In this document: piece after piece, positions 23,290-33,695 of the stretch
How the letters are laid out: each line of letters opens with the position of its first letter
How positions within the stretch are numbered: position 1 is the stretch's first letter
Source of the DNA: Larix kaempferi
Taxonomy: Eukaryota; Streptophyta; Pinopsida; Pinales; Pinaceae
Length of the DNA stretch: 64,000 bases
Assembly: GCA_027924585.1 (NCBI GenBank)
Contig: BSBM01000068.1
Span: forward strand, 7,980,501-8,044,500
Direction: 5' to 3'
Position numbers and translations under genes: made by a program
Notes under the pieces: generated by a model
Databases searched by the model: none
What the model was told of the DNA's origin: nothing
What the model saw: only the letters and a program-made list of their open reading frames with translations

Positions 23290-24690
23290 TTGAAACATAT
23301 ACAATCAATTTCCTTGCAAGTGCATCCAAATCAATATTCTTCACATCAATATTCTTCACATTCCAAGTTAAGCTTCATAATCTTCTAATCTTCAATGTCT
23401 AAACTAGTTATTTCATGATCATTGGTTGGGATGGGTTCGACAATAATTAATATGTTATGGCTTACTCTTGTACTAATGCAATGTGATAATTGATCCATAT
23501 TTGAAAATGTAATGTCTTTAGGTCAAACAATGGGGGGAACTCTTCACTATACTCGATCTTCAATTGGGCTACCATTAAATCCGGATGAAAGTGGTGGACA
23601 TACCCAAGACAAATTTCCACACTCATGAGGGTCATTATGAGTTCTTAGGCATGATCTTCAGCCTATGTAATGCCCCATCCACTTTTCATAGCCTCATGAA
23701 TAATATCTTTCATCTTTTCCTCCACCATTTTCTCCTAGTTTTCTTCGATGATACCTAGTCTACAGCCCCCCCTGGGAAAGCCACCTTGAGCATGTTTCTT
23801 GTACCTTGTAATTATTGAAGGATCACCAATTATTTGTGAAACACTCGAAATGTGCTTTTGGGGTAATTAAGGTTGAATATTTTGGCCATATTGTGAGTCA
23901 AGATGGTGTACATGTGCATTCAAAATAAGTGGAAGCTTTGCAAAGTTGGCCTCACACCAAAAATCTTAAAAGCTTGAGGGTGTTCCTTGGATTTAACGGC
24001 TACTATCATAATTTTGTGAAAATGTATAGTAAGATTGGAGCTTCTCTTACATTATTACCCAAAATGAATGTTTTCTATTAGAATGAGATAGTATAAAAGT
24101 CCTTCTTTGCCCTAAAGGATGTTATGTGCACTATGCATGTTTTAGCCATACTAGACCTCACAAAAACTTTCGTCTTAGAGTGTGACATCTCTAGCCATGG
24201 CTTGGGAGTGGTATTACTACAAGACAAATTCACATTAGCCTTCATGAGTAAGCAACTATGTGAGTGGAACTTGTGAAATTACACCTATGAAACAAATGCA
24301 GCTATGCGAGTGGAATTGATGCAAGTCCACCTATGAAAAAAATGATGGCCATCCCTTACATCTTGAGACATGGAGACCATATTTAATTGGGCAGTGTTTT
24401 TAGATCAAGATAGACCATCATAGTATAAGTATTTCCTAGAACAATGGTTGTCCTCACTAGAGAAACATAAATGGGTCACTAAGATGCCAAGTTATGATTA
24501 CGAGATCATCGTTAAGAAGGGTTGCAATAATGTGGTGGAAAATTATTTAGCTAGATAATTTGAGGAGGAGGGTTCCCTCTTTGCATTTTTCTTACAAATT
24601 CTAGGGTGGCTCAACAAAGCACGTTAGAAGAGGATGGCCTAGGAAACCATCCAAAAACTTATCGAAAGGCTACATTGAGAAAACCCCAAC
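23290..24690 (+). mobile_element. Decayed Ty3/gypsy fragment: RT and RNase H
   Basis: Related to 12,355-13,720 but a distinct copy. It keeps the RT core (LVFFDD near 23,740), GHIVSQDGVHVHS, and the RNase H piece ending in FMSKQLCEWNL (~24,240). It runs to AAAACCCCAAC at 24,690, the point where a TRIM LTR starts. The integrase half is missing because the sequence beyond the TRIM remnant was lost. Its ortholog is 60,800-62,187. Stops and frameshifts are numerous. Confidence 0.82.
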
Positions 24691-25048
24691 TATCACGGGC
24701 CTAGGATTTTTCTATCCCTCTCGGGCATCCCATATCGTCCGAAAGCCTAGACACGTGCGACACCGACGTGATATTACTAGTTGGGCTTGGCCATCAACCG
24801 CAAGTATCACCCGGACTACGCCTTACCGAAACCAGCCTGACCAACCTATGTCAGACACCATCGAGATGTGCGGAATGAAGTGCTTGTTTCATCATAGGCG
24901 ATGCATCCAACAAAATCTCCACCCAACCTTAGACCATTCCTTCACTCACATGTTCGTTCCCCCGAGCCAGTACTTGCCTCATCCTACTCAACTCGACATG
25001 ATCCTTGGTCCTCCTAGCGATCAAACACGCTAGTACATTGTCCGTCCG
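24691..25048 (-). mobile_element. Truncated TRIM LTR at the orthologous insertion site
   Basis: Matches the first ~358 of 416 bp of the LTR at 62,188-62,603 and sits at the same base of the gypsy fragment (after CCAAC). The terminal TG has mutated to TA. The rest of the LTR, the internal part and the second LTR are gone, replaced by unrelated sequence after GTCCGTCC. The 92-codon open frame inside (24,755-25,033) is LTR sequence and not a gene. Confidence 0.85.
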
Positions 25049-26149
25049 ATCAAATATCAAATTGAAATCAATTTAAAAGTTATGAAGTTTTGAATTTCCC
25101 TCCAAAAGCTTAATTTAATATATAATTTGCTCCTGTGTTTTGTCAATTATACATTTCTTACTTCAACTAAATCATTAAAATGCAAGTTATGGCGGCAGAT
25201 TATATATGATATGGATCGAACGATAATATTTTTTTAATATATGGATCAACCGATATTTTTTTATTTAAATTAGAAGTTAATTTATTTTTATTTAAATTAA
25301 AAATTATAAACCATGATTATTTTCTAAAATGGATTGTTGGACATACACGGTGATGTTATCATAAAAACAATGACAGAATTTAAAAAAAAAATAACTAATG
25401 TATTTATTGTAGAACTCATAGATTACTGCGAGTCCAAGTGACTCCATGATGACCATTACACTTTTATAATGCAATATTAATTAACTCTCCATGATGACCA
25501 TTACATTAATTATATAATGCAATATTAATTAACTTATGTTGTTTATAAGATGGTTGAGGTTAAAGGGCTTCATTATTTCCCTTCGAGGGCTTCATTATTT
25601 CCCTTTACAAAGTCTATTATTTAAATAATGTTTATAGCGAAAATGCAAATGAAAGAAAAGAGTGCTTAAAAAAAGTGATACTCTAAACAGATCTTAAATT
25701 TGAGATGACCTTTTATCTCTATTTCACCTTCTTTTGCTATTGAAATTAGTTTTTGATCATTTCAAATGAGAAAAATGTTTCCTCTTATAAATTGTTTGTA
25801 GATAAACATGGGCTGCAAAATTACGTAAAGATTTGTTATTTCTCCCCTAATGAGAATGCCTCTCTTTTACTTTTGTTAGAGTATAATATTTTTATCCCTC
25901 CCTCAAATTTTGTGGCCAAACTTAGGACTGATTTGATACTATTGCAATTTTCACTTTTTAGCTATAGTAGCTTTATTGAAACTCCATTGGAAGCTTTAGT
26001 GCATTAGCTTCCCAAGTCAGCTCCATATTAGCTCCAAATTTGGCACACTCCAAGCCAAACACAACATCCTCAAGTGAGAAAAAATTAAAATGGTGGAGGA
26101 ACATGAGTTGTTTTAGTGCTTATTTGGTATTGTTTGGTCTTCATACACA
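25049..26149. other. Spacer with an extra copy of the block-B right end
   Basis: Positions 25,150-25,530 match the right end of block B (ACTAAATCATTAAAAT...ATATAATGCAATAT), including two tandem copies of the CCATGATGACCATTACA part. A 28-bp piece at 25,077 (AAAGTTATGAAGTTTTGAAT and onward) recurs at 31,616. A GGGCTTCATTATTTCCCTT duplication lies near 25,567. An 84-codon frame at 25,753-26,007 is not recognisable. No gene is supported. Confidence 0.55.
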
Positions 26150-26345
26150 TGGTTGGAGCAACTCTAGGCACTTCCCCTCATCATAAGGCTGGTACTAGAG
26201 GTAAACCATTTAGCTGCAGTTTTGGAAACCCAACCAACATGGACATTGAGTGAATCTTATAATATTCACAAAGGTAACTAGCTCGGGAACTTGATCATGT
26301 GACCTCTTACTTACAATTCACAGAACTCAACCACTTGAGCTAAGG
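26150..26345 (-). mobile_element. Probable tRNA-derived SINE
   Basis: On the minus strand a pol III A-box-like sequence TTAGCTCAAGTGGTTGAG (26,342-26,325) is followed at tRNA-like spacing by a weakened B box in GGTCACATGATCAAGTTCC (26,304-26,286). The body then continues into TTTACCTCTAGTACCAGCC. This order resembles plant SINEs of the Au type. The 3' tail and target-site duplication were not identified, so limits are approximate. A decayed tRNA pseudogene is the alternative. Confidence 0.5.
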
Positions 26346-26358
26346 AAAAACTTGTTTT

Positions 26359-26466
26359 CTAGACAGAGTCCTTGTGTTCCCCAATGCAAGTGTAGGATGG
26401 ACGTTGGATGAGAACATCCAATGACCCTCCCACACTTGCCTCGGGGAATGCAAGAAGTTTGTCTAG
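26359..26466. other. Long near-perfect hairpin: 52-bp arms, 4-nt loop
   Basis: Arm 26,359-26,410 (CTAGACAGAG...GTTGGATG) pairs with 26,415-26,466 across an AGAA loop. By eye 41 of 52 positions are Watson-Crick and four more are G:U if transcribed from the plus strand, with no bulges. It could be a foldback MITE, or an inverted duplication able to give a miRNA- or siRNA-type precursor. I do not recognise a known miRNA. Confidence 0.8.
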
Positions 26467-27710
26467 TCTATAATGTTTGTCCTTGAGCTACCCCACCAAG
26501 TTCTCCATTGACATTTTTTCAAACTCCATTCCACTTTTTAATATTTAGGCCTACCATTTAAACCTTATAAAACAAAGCTACCTTTACATAATGAAGTTAC
26601 CTTTACATGTGGAATTTGGTAGTTCAATTAACTATTTTGATGAGTGAGTGGTGTGTGTGTACATGTACACACACATGATGTAATTATACTCAAGGGATCC
26701 CACCATACATGCATTTGTAGACTTTGCCTTGTAATTCATAAATTTTATAATGATGCTTGGATGGGTTTATAATCTCTCTAGCCACTTTATTATTCATAAG
26801 TTCAGGGGGATTGTGACGTCTAGACCCACTATGTTTATATTCTCCTCATGTATCATACACATAATAAACCTTATTGTCATGGTCTCGGTTAATAGACACC
26901 TTGATCAACACTTCACCCACGACAAGCATTAGCAAGTTTTGACAAGGAAGAGCTTGACCAAGAAGCCAAGACGAGCGCATTAGCAAGCTACCCAACTTGG
27001 AAACCTATTTGGTGGCATGCAGGAGGTTGGGATGGGGTGGGCACCCAGACTTAGTGGCACCATACCTAGACGCTTGGGATAGCAAGCAGACCCGACAAAC
27101 ATCACGGTGGGATTCGACAAAGTCAATAAGTGGATATACTCGCGAACAACACAGCTTGGGATCTTAGCGGGAGAATATCGAGAGCATGCCCAAAACAAGT
27201 GTGGGCACATAGGCTTCGATAAGAAAGCGAAGGTGGGAAAGCATGTTGGCAAGACCATCCACGGTTAGAGGAGGGGGTGCTTCCAAACCTGCTAGTGGAA
27301 TTTCTACATACTTGCATCTAGAAGGAATTTGCACTTTCTATTAGAGTAGTCAGTCCAGTAACCATACTCTTTATGGGCCACTGGCGAAATTCCTACATCT
27401 TTGCATCTAGAAGGAATTTTGGAATTCTATGAATGCAATAATATTCAGTAGGGAGTAATACTCCTGTGAGAGTAAAAAAAAGTCTAGGGGTCTTGGAAAC
27501 CCTTATTTGTGACTTGTCTCAAATGAATCCTTTCATCACGCTAATCGTCTTGATATATATCTCTCACAACCCTTTTTTGGGTGGCCCTAGAAACCCTTAT
27601 TTGTAATATAAATCAATATAGTCCTTGCATTGTGTTGATCATTTCGATATATATCTCTAACAACGATTCTTGGGTGGACACAACCATTCCCCAAATGGTG
27701 TTCATACTTT
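26467..27710. other. Spacer; possible remnant of an unrelated LTR
   Basis: Contains a perfect 24-bp palindrome at 26,652-26,675 centred on ACATGT within GT/AC repeats. From 26,811 (TGTGACGTCTAGACCC) to about 27,480 the base composition is GC-richer and LTR-like, but I cannot find both ends. Two imperfect direct repeats follow: CATCTAGAAGGAATTT (twice, 27,300-27,420), and CTTATTTGT...GATATATATCTCT...TTGGGTGG (twice, 27,500-27,680). No gene is supported. Confidence 0.4.
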
Positions 27711-30380
27711 TTAGATTCTATGGTACACACCTATAGCTGGATCCACAAGGAGCTTCCAAATCAAAAGCTTTGACCTTGAAACAGTCAACCAACTCCTAGT
27801 CAAAGTGGATGCAAATAATGGTTTGACTAACCATGAATATATGATGACTATTATTATTGAACGTCTGGGATTTGCTCTAAAATTCAATTCTAAAACCAAT
27901 GAACTAGTAGTCATTAAAGAACAAGGCTCTCACACTCTCTTCTCAGAAATTGAACATCAATCTTTTGAGGATAAAAATTCATGGCACTATTTCCTAAAGA
28001 TATACATACACAAATTTGATGGCTCTAACCCCTTTGGTAGGGTTACCCAAATGGGACATTATTTTTCTCCCCATAGAATTAAAGCTTACCTTCAAAAGTA
28101 AAAAAATAGGGTTTTATATTTAGACTTAGAACATTGGCAATGACAGCAATGGTACTAGAAACCTTATCTCCAGTATGTCCCTTAGAGATAATTCGTGATT
28201 ATCCTTCATGATCATTTTGATCGTGACACTCACTACAAGGGTAGGTTGACCAAATTGTGCCATATTAGCACTATTATGGACTATAATACATCCTTTGAGC
28301 AATTGAAAATATACATAGAGGCACTCTCTGATTCTTTTTTCCATAAATGCCTCATCAATGGCCTCAAGGATGCAATTCATGCCCATGTCATTATGCAATG
28401 ACCCTCTCTTTGCTTGAAATATTTTCATGATCTAGAAAAGTTGAGCTAGTGATCAACGCCCAACTCAAATTCCCTTTCGTTCTCACCCGCACATGGTCTC
28501 CCATGGATACTAATTCAAATAATTCCACTGCACCACCCTTATGAATCCAAAAATTAACCTTAGATGCTATAGAAGAACATATGCACCTTTGACTTTGCTA
28601 TAATTGTGATGAAAAATATTTTAGAGGGCATAAATCTAAAGAACAAAAGTTATTCCAAATCGAGGCATCCTCGCATGATTCCCTCAAGGAAAACATTCTG
28701 GAGGATCTACTTTAACTAGACATGGATGACACTATTCCACCCCTCTAAGATGTTCTCGATATGTTAGTTCATGAGGAGAAACCCTGAATTTCACTCCATG
28801 CTTTATCAATATTTTCCACACCTCAAACATTGAAATCGATCGACTACATCCATAATTTCATTCATTGGTGAGTGGTTGAATATTTAACTTGTTGTTATAT
28901 CCACCCTATATCCATTTTCCATATATTATGGTATCAAATGCGGGTATGACTAAATGTGGTGTTCATTGTGAAAATGTGAAACTCCAAATGGGTGACTACT
29001 ATCTCAAAACACATATGTTCACTTTTAACATGGGTGGTTGTGATATATTTTTGGGTTTCGACTGGCTTAAAACATTAGGTCCCATCACCATAGATTTCAA
29101 GGCACTCTCTCTCAACTTTACTTGGATGGTAAAACATATCATCTCAAAGGGGTCCCTTCTAGTTCTACCAAAATTATATCTTCCCAACATATGGAGATCA
29201 AATTATTGAAGAAAGGCCACTCAGGTATCAGTGTTTAGTTCCATGCCCTCCAAGTCATAGAAGCACTCATACAAGACATTCATCCTAACTTGCAATAGGT
29301 TGTCTCCCAATATCAACAAGTTTTTGAGGCACCAAAAGGTTTACCCCCACCCCCTCGGGAACATGGCCATGGTATTCTATAAAATCTCAAGTAGTCAACC
29401 TCCCAATGAACTCCATTATGCCCACCCTTAGCACACCCTTTTACAACATCATTGGTGGCATAAGTATTCATGGATTAGATTTTTAAGCTACATGGCATGC
29501 TAACTTCTATTGTATTCGATCAAGACCCTACCTTCACAAGTATTTTTTGGTGGAAGTTGTTTAAACTTTAGGGTACCTAGTTGAATCTAAGCACATTCTA
29601 TCATCCCCAAACACATGGTTAAACAAAAGTTGTCAATAAATGCTTGGAAACCTACTTGAGATGCTTTGCGTCACACATGCCACACTGCCACACTACAGTA
29701 GGCCCAATGGCTTCCTTTGGACGAGTGCTGGTATAATACCACTTATCATGGATCCAAAAAGATGACACCATATGAAGTAGTGTATGGCTAAAATCTCTTA
29801 TCCGCGATTTCCTATTTTCCGGGCACCTCCAAGATTCAGGTTGTGGACAACACACTTCATCTTAGAGTAGCAATTCACTGCACCCTTAAGGACAATTTTG
29901 TTATGGCTCAAAACATAATGAAACAATAGGCAGAGAAACATCACTCCAAGTGTTTCTTGAAGTAGGGGCTTAGGTGTTTCTTGGACTTCAACCTTATAAA
30001 TAAACATCCCTCAAGAATCATCTCCACCAGAAGCTAGCTTTGAAGTTCTACGGACCCTACACAATTTTCCAATGCATTGGACAAGAGGATAGATTACTCC
30101 AAAATTCATCCAATATCTCACCTCTCTTGCCTCAAAAAAGTGACAATCTCTAATTGAAAATTGCATACCAAATTACTAATTTGGATGAGGAATGATCCAT
30201 TTGATTCTAGCCAACAATAGTCTTGGATTCTAGGAAACATCAATTACAGGCACACAATCCAAGAAGTTTTGATCCAATGGAAAGATATGATACCAAATGA
30301 TGCCAATTGGGAACCAATAAAGATTTTGCAGCAATTTCCACACCTTCAAGGTTGAGGAAAATATGCTTTTGAAGAGGGCA
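27711..30380 (+). mobile_element. Ty3/gypsy deletion derivative: gag, zinc knuckle, protease, integrase end
   Basis: Gag: KFDGSNPFGRV and MGHYFSPHRI near 28,010-28,080, then a second gag part at 28,195-28,430. Zinc knuckle: CYNCDEKYFRGHKS at 28,596, with the final Cys changed to Ser. Protease: GGCDIFLGFDWLKTLGP within 28,889-29,209; the preceding D-S-G-type active-site region is degraded. At ~29,410-29,440 the sequence jumps directly to integrase (ACACCCTTTTACAACATCATTGG), omitting RT and RNase H. The chromodomain-like tail (WKDMIPNDANWEP) is at ~30,280 and a polypurine tract (GAAGAGGGC) at 30,371. This is the only copy with gag, so it shows the family's 5' coding content. Confidence 0.85.
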
Positions 30381-30890
30381 TGTTAGGGTTCTACCCTACC
30401 GCCCTTACTTTAAGATTTAGTGAAATAATATATACAACCATCTCATTTGAATATGGCCAAGTAGTTAGTAGCAAGAATCAATGTAAAAATGGGCTTTCTA
30501 TTAATTAAGGCCTACGAGGAAGTTGGTACTTATGAATCATTTGACCATGTCAAGTAGTTAGGGTTTTGGATCTTGGAAGTCTATTTAAAGAGCTAGAAGG
30601 CTATGAATTGCTTTGTCCATAATTAATGTATATAAGCCTTGCTCCACTGAAAAGTCACCTAACCTTAATAGATGTGAACTTTTCTTCCATCTTTTCTTTT
30701 CATAATACAAAAGTGAATTTTGTTGCATTTATCTGACTTATTCTCTTGCTAAGTTATTATTCTCTCTAATATTGAGTTTTGGGAAATTATTTATCTATTT
30801 TATCTTGCTTTGGCTAAAACTTGCAAAGAAAAGTACAATACATTTTAAACATATCATTATTATATTTTCCATAATTTTGTACTAATTTTG
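30381..30890 (+). repeat. 3' LTR of the gypsy derivative
   Basis: Starts TGTTAGGGTTCTACC immediately after the polypurine tract and keeps TATTTAAAG and the AATACAAAAGTGAATTTTG stretch. It is the least altered LTR left end of this family in the window. Similarity to 15,103-15,590 and to the starts of blocks B1 and B3 stops near TTTGTACTAATTTTG. A canonical CA end could not be fixed. Confidence 0.7.
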
Positions 30891-31169
30891 CTTACATATA
30901 TGCAAATGCAAGAGAAGTATCACTAGCTTAGAATATTTTTTTTTATTTTTAAAAAAAAACACGCTCCACCATGAGCATAGAAGAATTTACACATCCCCTG
31001 TTGGGCTGTAGAATGGGCCTCTTCCACTAAAAAAACACACTATACAATACAATCAATTTAGTTGTTTCTTACAAAACATAATATGCAATACAAACAATTT
31101 AGTTGTTTCTTATAATCTGCATAAGTATTACAAGAGGTTATATAAAATCTTTGTTGCATTCCCATAGCT
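30891..31169. other. Short spacer; no gene seen
   Basis: Includes a duplicated ACAATTTAGTTGTTTCTTA motif (~31,055 and ~31,095) and an A-rich stretch. Nothing else is recognised. Confidence 0.5.
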
Positions 31170-31581
31170 ACCACGTCCCTTCCACCATAAGGGCTCCTTT
31201 CTTTGGTAAATGATCAAGGCATTTATTCAGTTCTCTGTATATATGATGCCAAGAAATATCTGCAAATAATCCTGTTATTCTGTATATTTCTTCATATAAT
31301 GGTTTGAGCAGGTAGGTTTTTTGGTATCTTCCAATGCTTGAACTGATAACTAGCTGCGAGTCTTTATAAATCTACAACTTATTGATGCCTTTTGTGTGAG
31401 CGATCTTCAATAACAAGCAGACTGACTGTAACTTTGCCATATTGTTTGTTGCGAAACCTATGCCTGGAGCATATTTTACCCAGCTACTGTCACTTAGATG
31501 GACGACGTGTCTGTTACGGATATGATAATTGAGAATAAAACTGTTCAAATGACAGCGTATCTTAATTGCAGGGAATTTCAT
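31170..31581 (-). pseudogene. Decayed RNase H-like domain (retroelement-derived)
   Basis: On the minus strand, GIGFATNNMAKLQSVCLLLKI, then, after an in-frame stop and with a further frameshift, IYKDSQLVISS, YQKTYLLKPLYEEI and SWHHIYRELNKCLDHL. This is the order of the plant RNase H fold (TNNxAEL, xGDSxLV, HIxRExNxxAD). The catalytic Glu of TNNxAEL is Lys here and the GDS motif is KDS, so it is inactive. It is unrelated in position and strand to the LINE RNase H at 32,304. The parent may be a LINE or a host RNase H-like gene. Confidence 0.7.
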
Positions 31582-32287
31582 GTCAGCCGGCGATGATTAG
31601 GGTTTGTCCATATTAAAAATTATGAAGTTTTGAATTTCCCTCCATATCCCTGCACTTTTAATATTTTTCTCGAAAGATTGACTAAGTATGTAAACTTTAT
31701 TATTTAATTTCTTTCTCTATATTAATAACGAAGAATTACATTTAAAAATATTTGATTTGATTGACTTTGAAATGGATTGATGTTGATTTTAAATTTTTAT
31801 GACTTTAAGTCGAAATTTTTTTTTTTAATTTTCATTGCGTTTAACGCAAATATTTTAATTATTAATAATAAACATTGAATCCCTATGCTAAACACCACGA
31901 AGGTGGCTCATAAATGCCGCGACACTCTGCCCGATGTGCATAGACACAACGATTGTTACGCCAAGGAAAGTCTACACGTTGGATATCATGCATTCTTTTA
32001 CGTAAAATAAATTTGAATATCATGCATGGCTAAGATGTCTAGCTACAAAATATGAGATACATTTAGTATTTTATAATTGGAGACTTTCTTACCACTTAAG
32101 AAATGGGCATCGAATGCTTAAATGAAGTTTTAGAAAGGTATTTTAAAATACGAAATGTATTTCATAACCTCCATAAATAATAAATCTTTTAATATTTTAA
32201 AATTAGTTTTTTTTGATAAAAAAGATTTAAAAAAATGAATATTATTTTTTTAAATATATAAAGAATTTAAACTAAGTCATGTTTATA
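31582..32287. other. AT-rich spacer; no gene seen
   Basis: Contains the short repeat AATTATGAAGTTTTGAATTT shared with 25,077. It ends at the target site of the LINE insertion. No coding frame or RNA gene is recognised. Confidence 0.5.
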
Positions 32288-32707
32288 ACAAGGGGAGACA
32301 ACACCGGGGTGGCAGGTGCGGGTGGGATTCTTTTTGATCCCGGAGGAACTAAAATCGCATCATTCTCATGGGGACTAGGTAGGAAAACAAATAATGAGGC
32401 AGAATGGTTAGCTCTCATTCTCTCTTTAGAAATGGCCTCCAACTACAGCTTAGACAGCCTCAAAATCTATGGAGACTCTAGGCACGTCATCCAAATCATG
32501 AAAAGAGGGTATGCCTCGCCAGGCTCAAAAGCCGACAGATACATGCAAAGAATAAAAGCCAATACAATTCTCTCAAAGACTTCCTTCTTTCACATCCTCC
32601 GAGAGAACAACAGGATGGCAGATTTAGCGGCAAATCATGGAATCATGCTCGAAATAGGGCAAATCAAGGATCAAAATGGAGTTTTGGGATTTCATTACAT
32701 CCCTTAA
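32279..32707 (+). CDS. LINE ORF2 C-terminal RNase H domain (fragment)
   Basis: 142 codons. Motifs: GAGGILFDPGG (strand 1-2), TNNEAEWLAL (catalytic Glu), IYGDSRHVI (catalytic Asp), HILRENNRMADLAAN (last Asp). Plant L1 elements are known to carry such an archaeal-like RNase H at the ORF2 C-terminus. The first catalytic Asp is missing because the element is truncated just upstream. The start codon and first eight to nine residues (MFITRGDNT) come from target DNA and the duplication, not from the LINE, so this is an accidental chimera. A functional product is unlikely. Confidence 0.75.
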   Translation: MFITRGDNTGVAGAGGILFDPGGTKIASFSWGLGRKTNNEAEWLALILSLEMASNYSLDSLKIYGDSRHVIQIMKRGYASPGSKADRYMQRIKANTILSKTSFFHILRENNRMADLAANHGIMLEIGQIKDQNGVLGFHYIP

Positions 32708-33679
32708 GGTTCCTATGCCTGGGCTCATTGATCACAAGGTGGGTTTTTTGGTTAGGGCCTTGGTCACAAGGGACCCTTACCCTCTCTTAAGCTATGGTCT
32801 TCACACCACTTCCTCTCCCGAGACTTCTCCCACACGCCACCCCGTCCGCTCCTCCACCTGTCACCTCGCCCTCACCCTCGGTGTCAGCTCCCACGGGGCT
32901 CTCTTAACTCCCCCACCCACCTTCTCTTTTCCTCCCTCCGAGATGGCTCGTCCTCCCCATCTGCCAGAAGCTCTGAGCCGCCTCTCCCTTGGCGAGCTCG
33001 ACACTCCTCCCCCTCGTCTCTTGCTAGCTCAGGCATCTAACTGGGAAACAATGCAGTCAATTAGGGCGGCCATAGCCGCTTTGAGCAGGACGCTGGTGGA
33101 CATTAAGTTTGCAGTCCGGAATACATACGACGCGGTCTGCTCCAACGTAAACCAGAATGTAGAGATGGCGTCCGACATAAATCATGTGTGCACACAGTTA
33201 TATTGCCAGGATTCCAGAATTGATGATCTGGAACGAAATATTTTTGAATTAATGGGGAAAATGGATAGGTTACAGGAAGACATGGCCGTTTTCACTGGAG
33301 CAACTCAGGGGAGCTGGGTACATGAAAACCCAACAGTAAATCAGGAAATTAATCAGGTTATGGTGGATGCTTCTTCTGCTCAGCAAAGGAGGAAAGGCTA
33401 GGACTTAACACAGCCCAGGTTTCAAAAATTTTGCTCATTTTGGTTAATGCATTTTTGTATAATCCTTTGCAGTCAGTTTGTTAAGGTTTATTCCAGCTCT
33501 ATGCTAGATAATTTCAGGAAAACCAAGCTCAGAGCTTGTAATGTAATGCAGATAGTTATTATAGTGATAGCTGGTCCAGATATCTCTGCACTGTTAAAAA
33601 CTCTGTCTGAAAGTTTGCAATGAATAGCTGTGCACAGCTTTATAAATACAATCCTTTACTCTGTTACTGTTAAAAAAAA
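32304..33679 (+). mobile_element. 5'-truncated L1-type LINE with target-site duplication
   Basis: Flanked by identical 16-bp direct repeats ACAAGGGGAGACAACA (32,288-32,303 and 33,680-33,695) and ending in an A-tract at 33,672-33,680. These are the hallmarks of target-primed reverse transcription with 5' truncation. It contains the C-terminal RNase H of ORF2, a downstream open frame and a ~275 bp 3' UTR with TATAAATACAAT near the tail. Intact duplications suggest a fairly young insertion. It lies in the spacer present only between the two units. Confidence 0.9.
32676..33401 (+). CDS. Open frame downstream of LINE RNase H: Pro/Ser-rich then coiled coil
   Basis: 241 codons from ATG 32,676, overlapping the RNase H frame by 32 bp in another frame. 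A better internal start may be ATG 32,943 (MARPPHLPEALSRL). The first half is rich in Ser/Pro/Thr. From about residue 125 (WETMQSIRAAI) to 205 (DRLQEDMAVF) hydrophobic residues recur in a regular 3-4 pattern, predicting a long coiled coil. The C-terminus ends QQRRKG. I recognise no family. It lies inside the LINE insertion, so it is either an accessory ORF of this LINE lineage or a transduced/chimeric cellular 3' sequence. Confidence 0.45.
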   Translation: MEFWDFITSLKVPMPGLIDHKVGFLVRALVTRDPYPLLSYGLHTTSSPETSPTRHPVRSSTCHLALTLGVSSHGALLTPPPTFSFPPSEMARPPHLPEALSRLSLGELDTPPPRLLLAQASNWETMQSIRAAIAALSRTLVDIKFAVRNTYDAVCSNVNQNVEMASDINHVCTQLYCQDSRIDDLERNIFELMGKMDRLQEDMAVFTGATQGSWVHENPTVNQEINQVMVDASSAQQRRKG

Positions 33680-33695
33680 ACAAGGGGAGACAACA

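Noticed and set aside
24755-25033. 92-codon frame with RHRRDITSW start, also 62,866-63,081
   Set aside because: Both lie wholly inside TRIM LTRs, which are noncoding by structure.
26281-26345. Functional tRNA gene on the minus strand
   Set aside because: The B box is degraded and acceptor and anticodon stems do not fold convincingly; a SINE or tRNA relic fits better.
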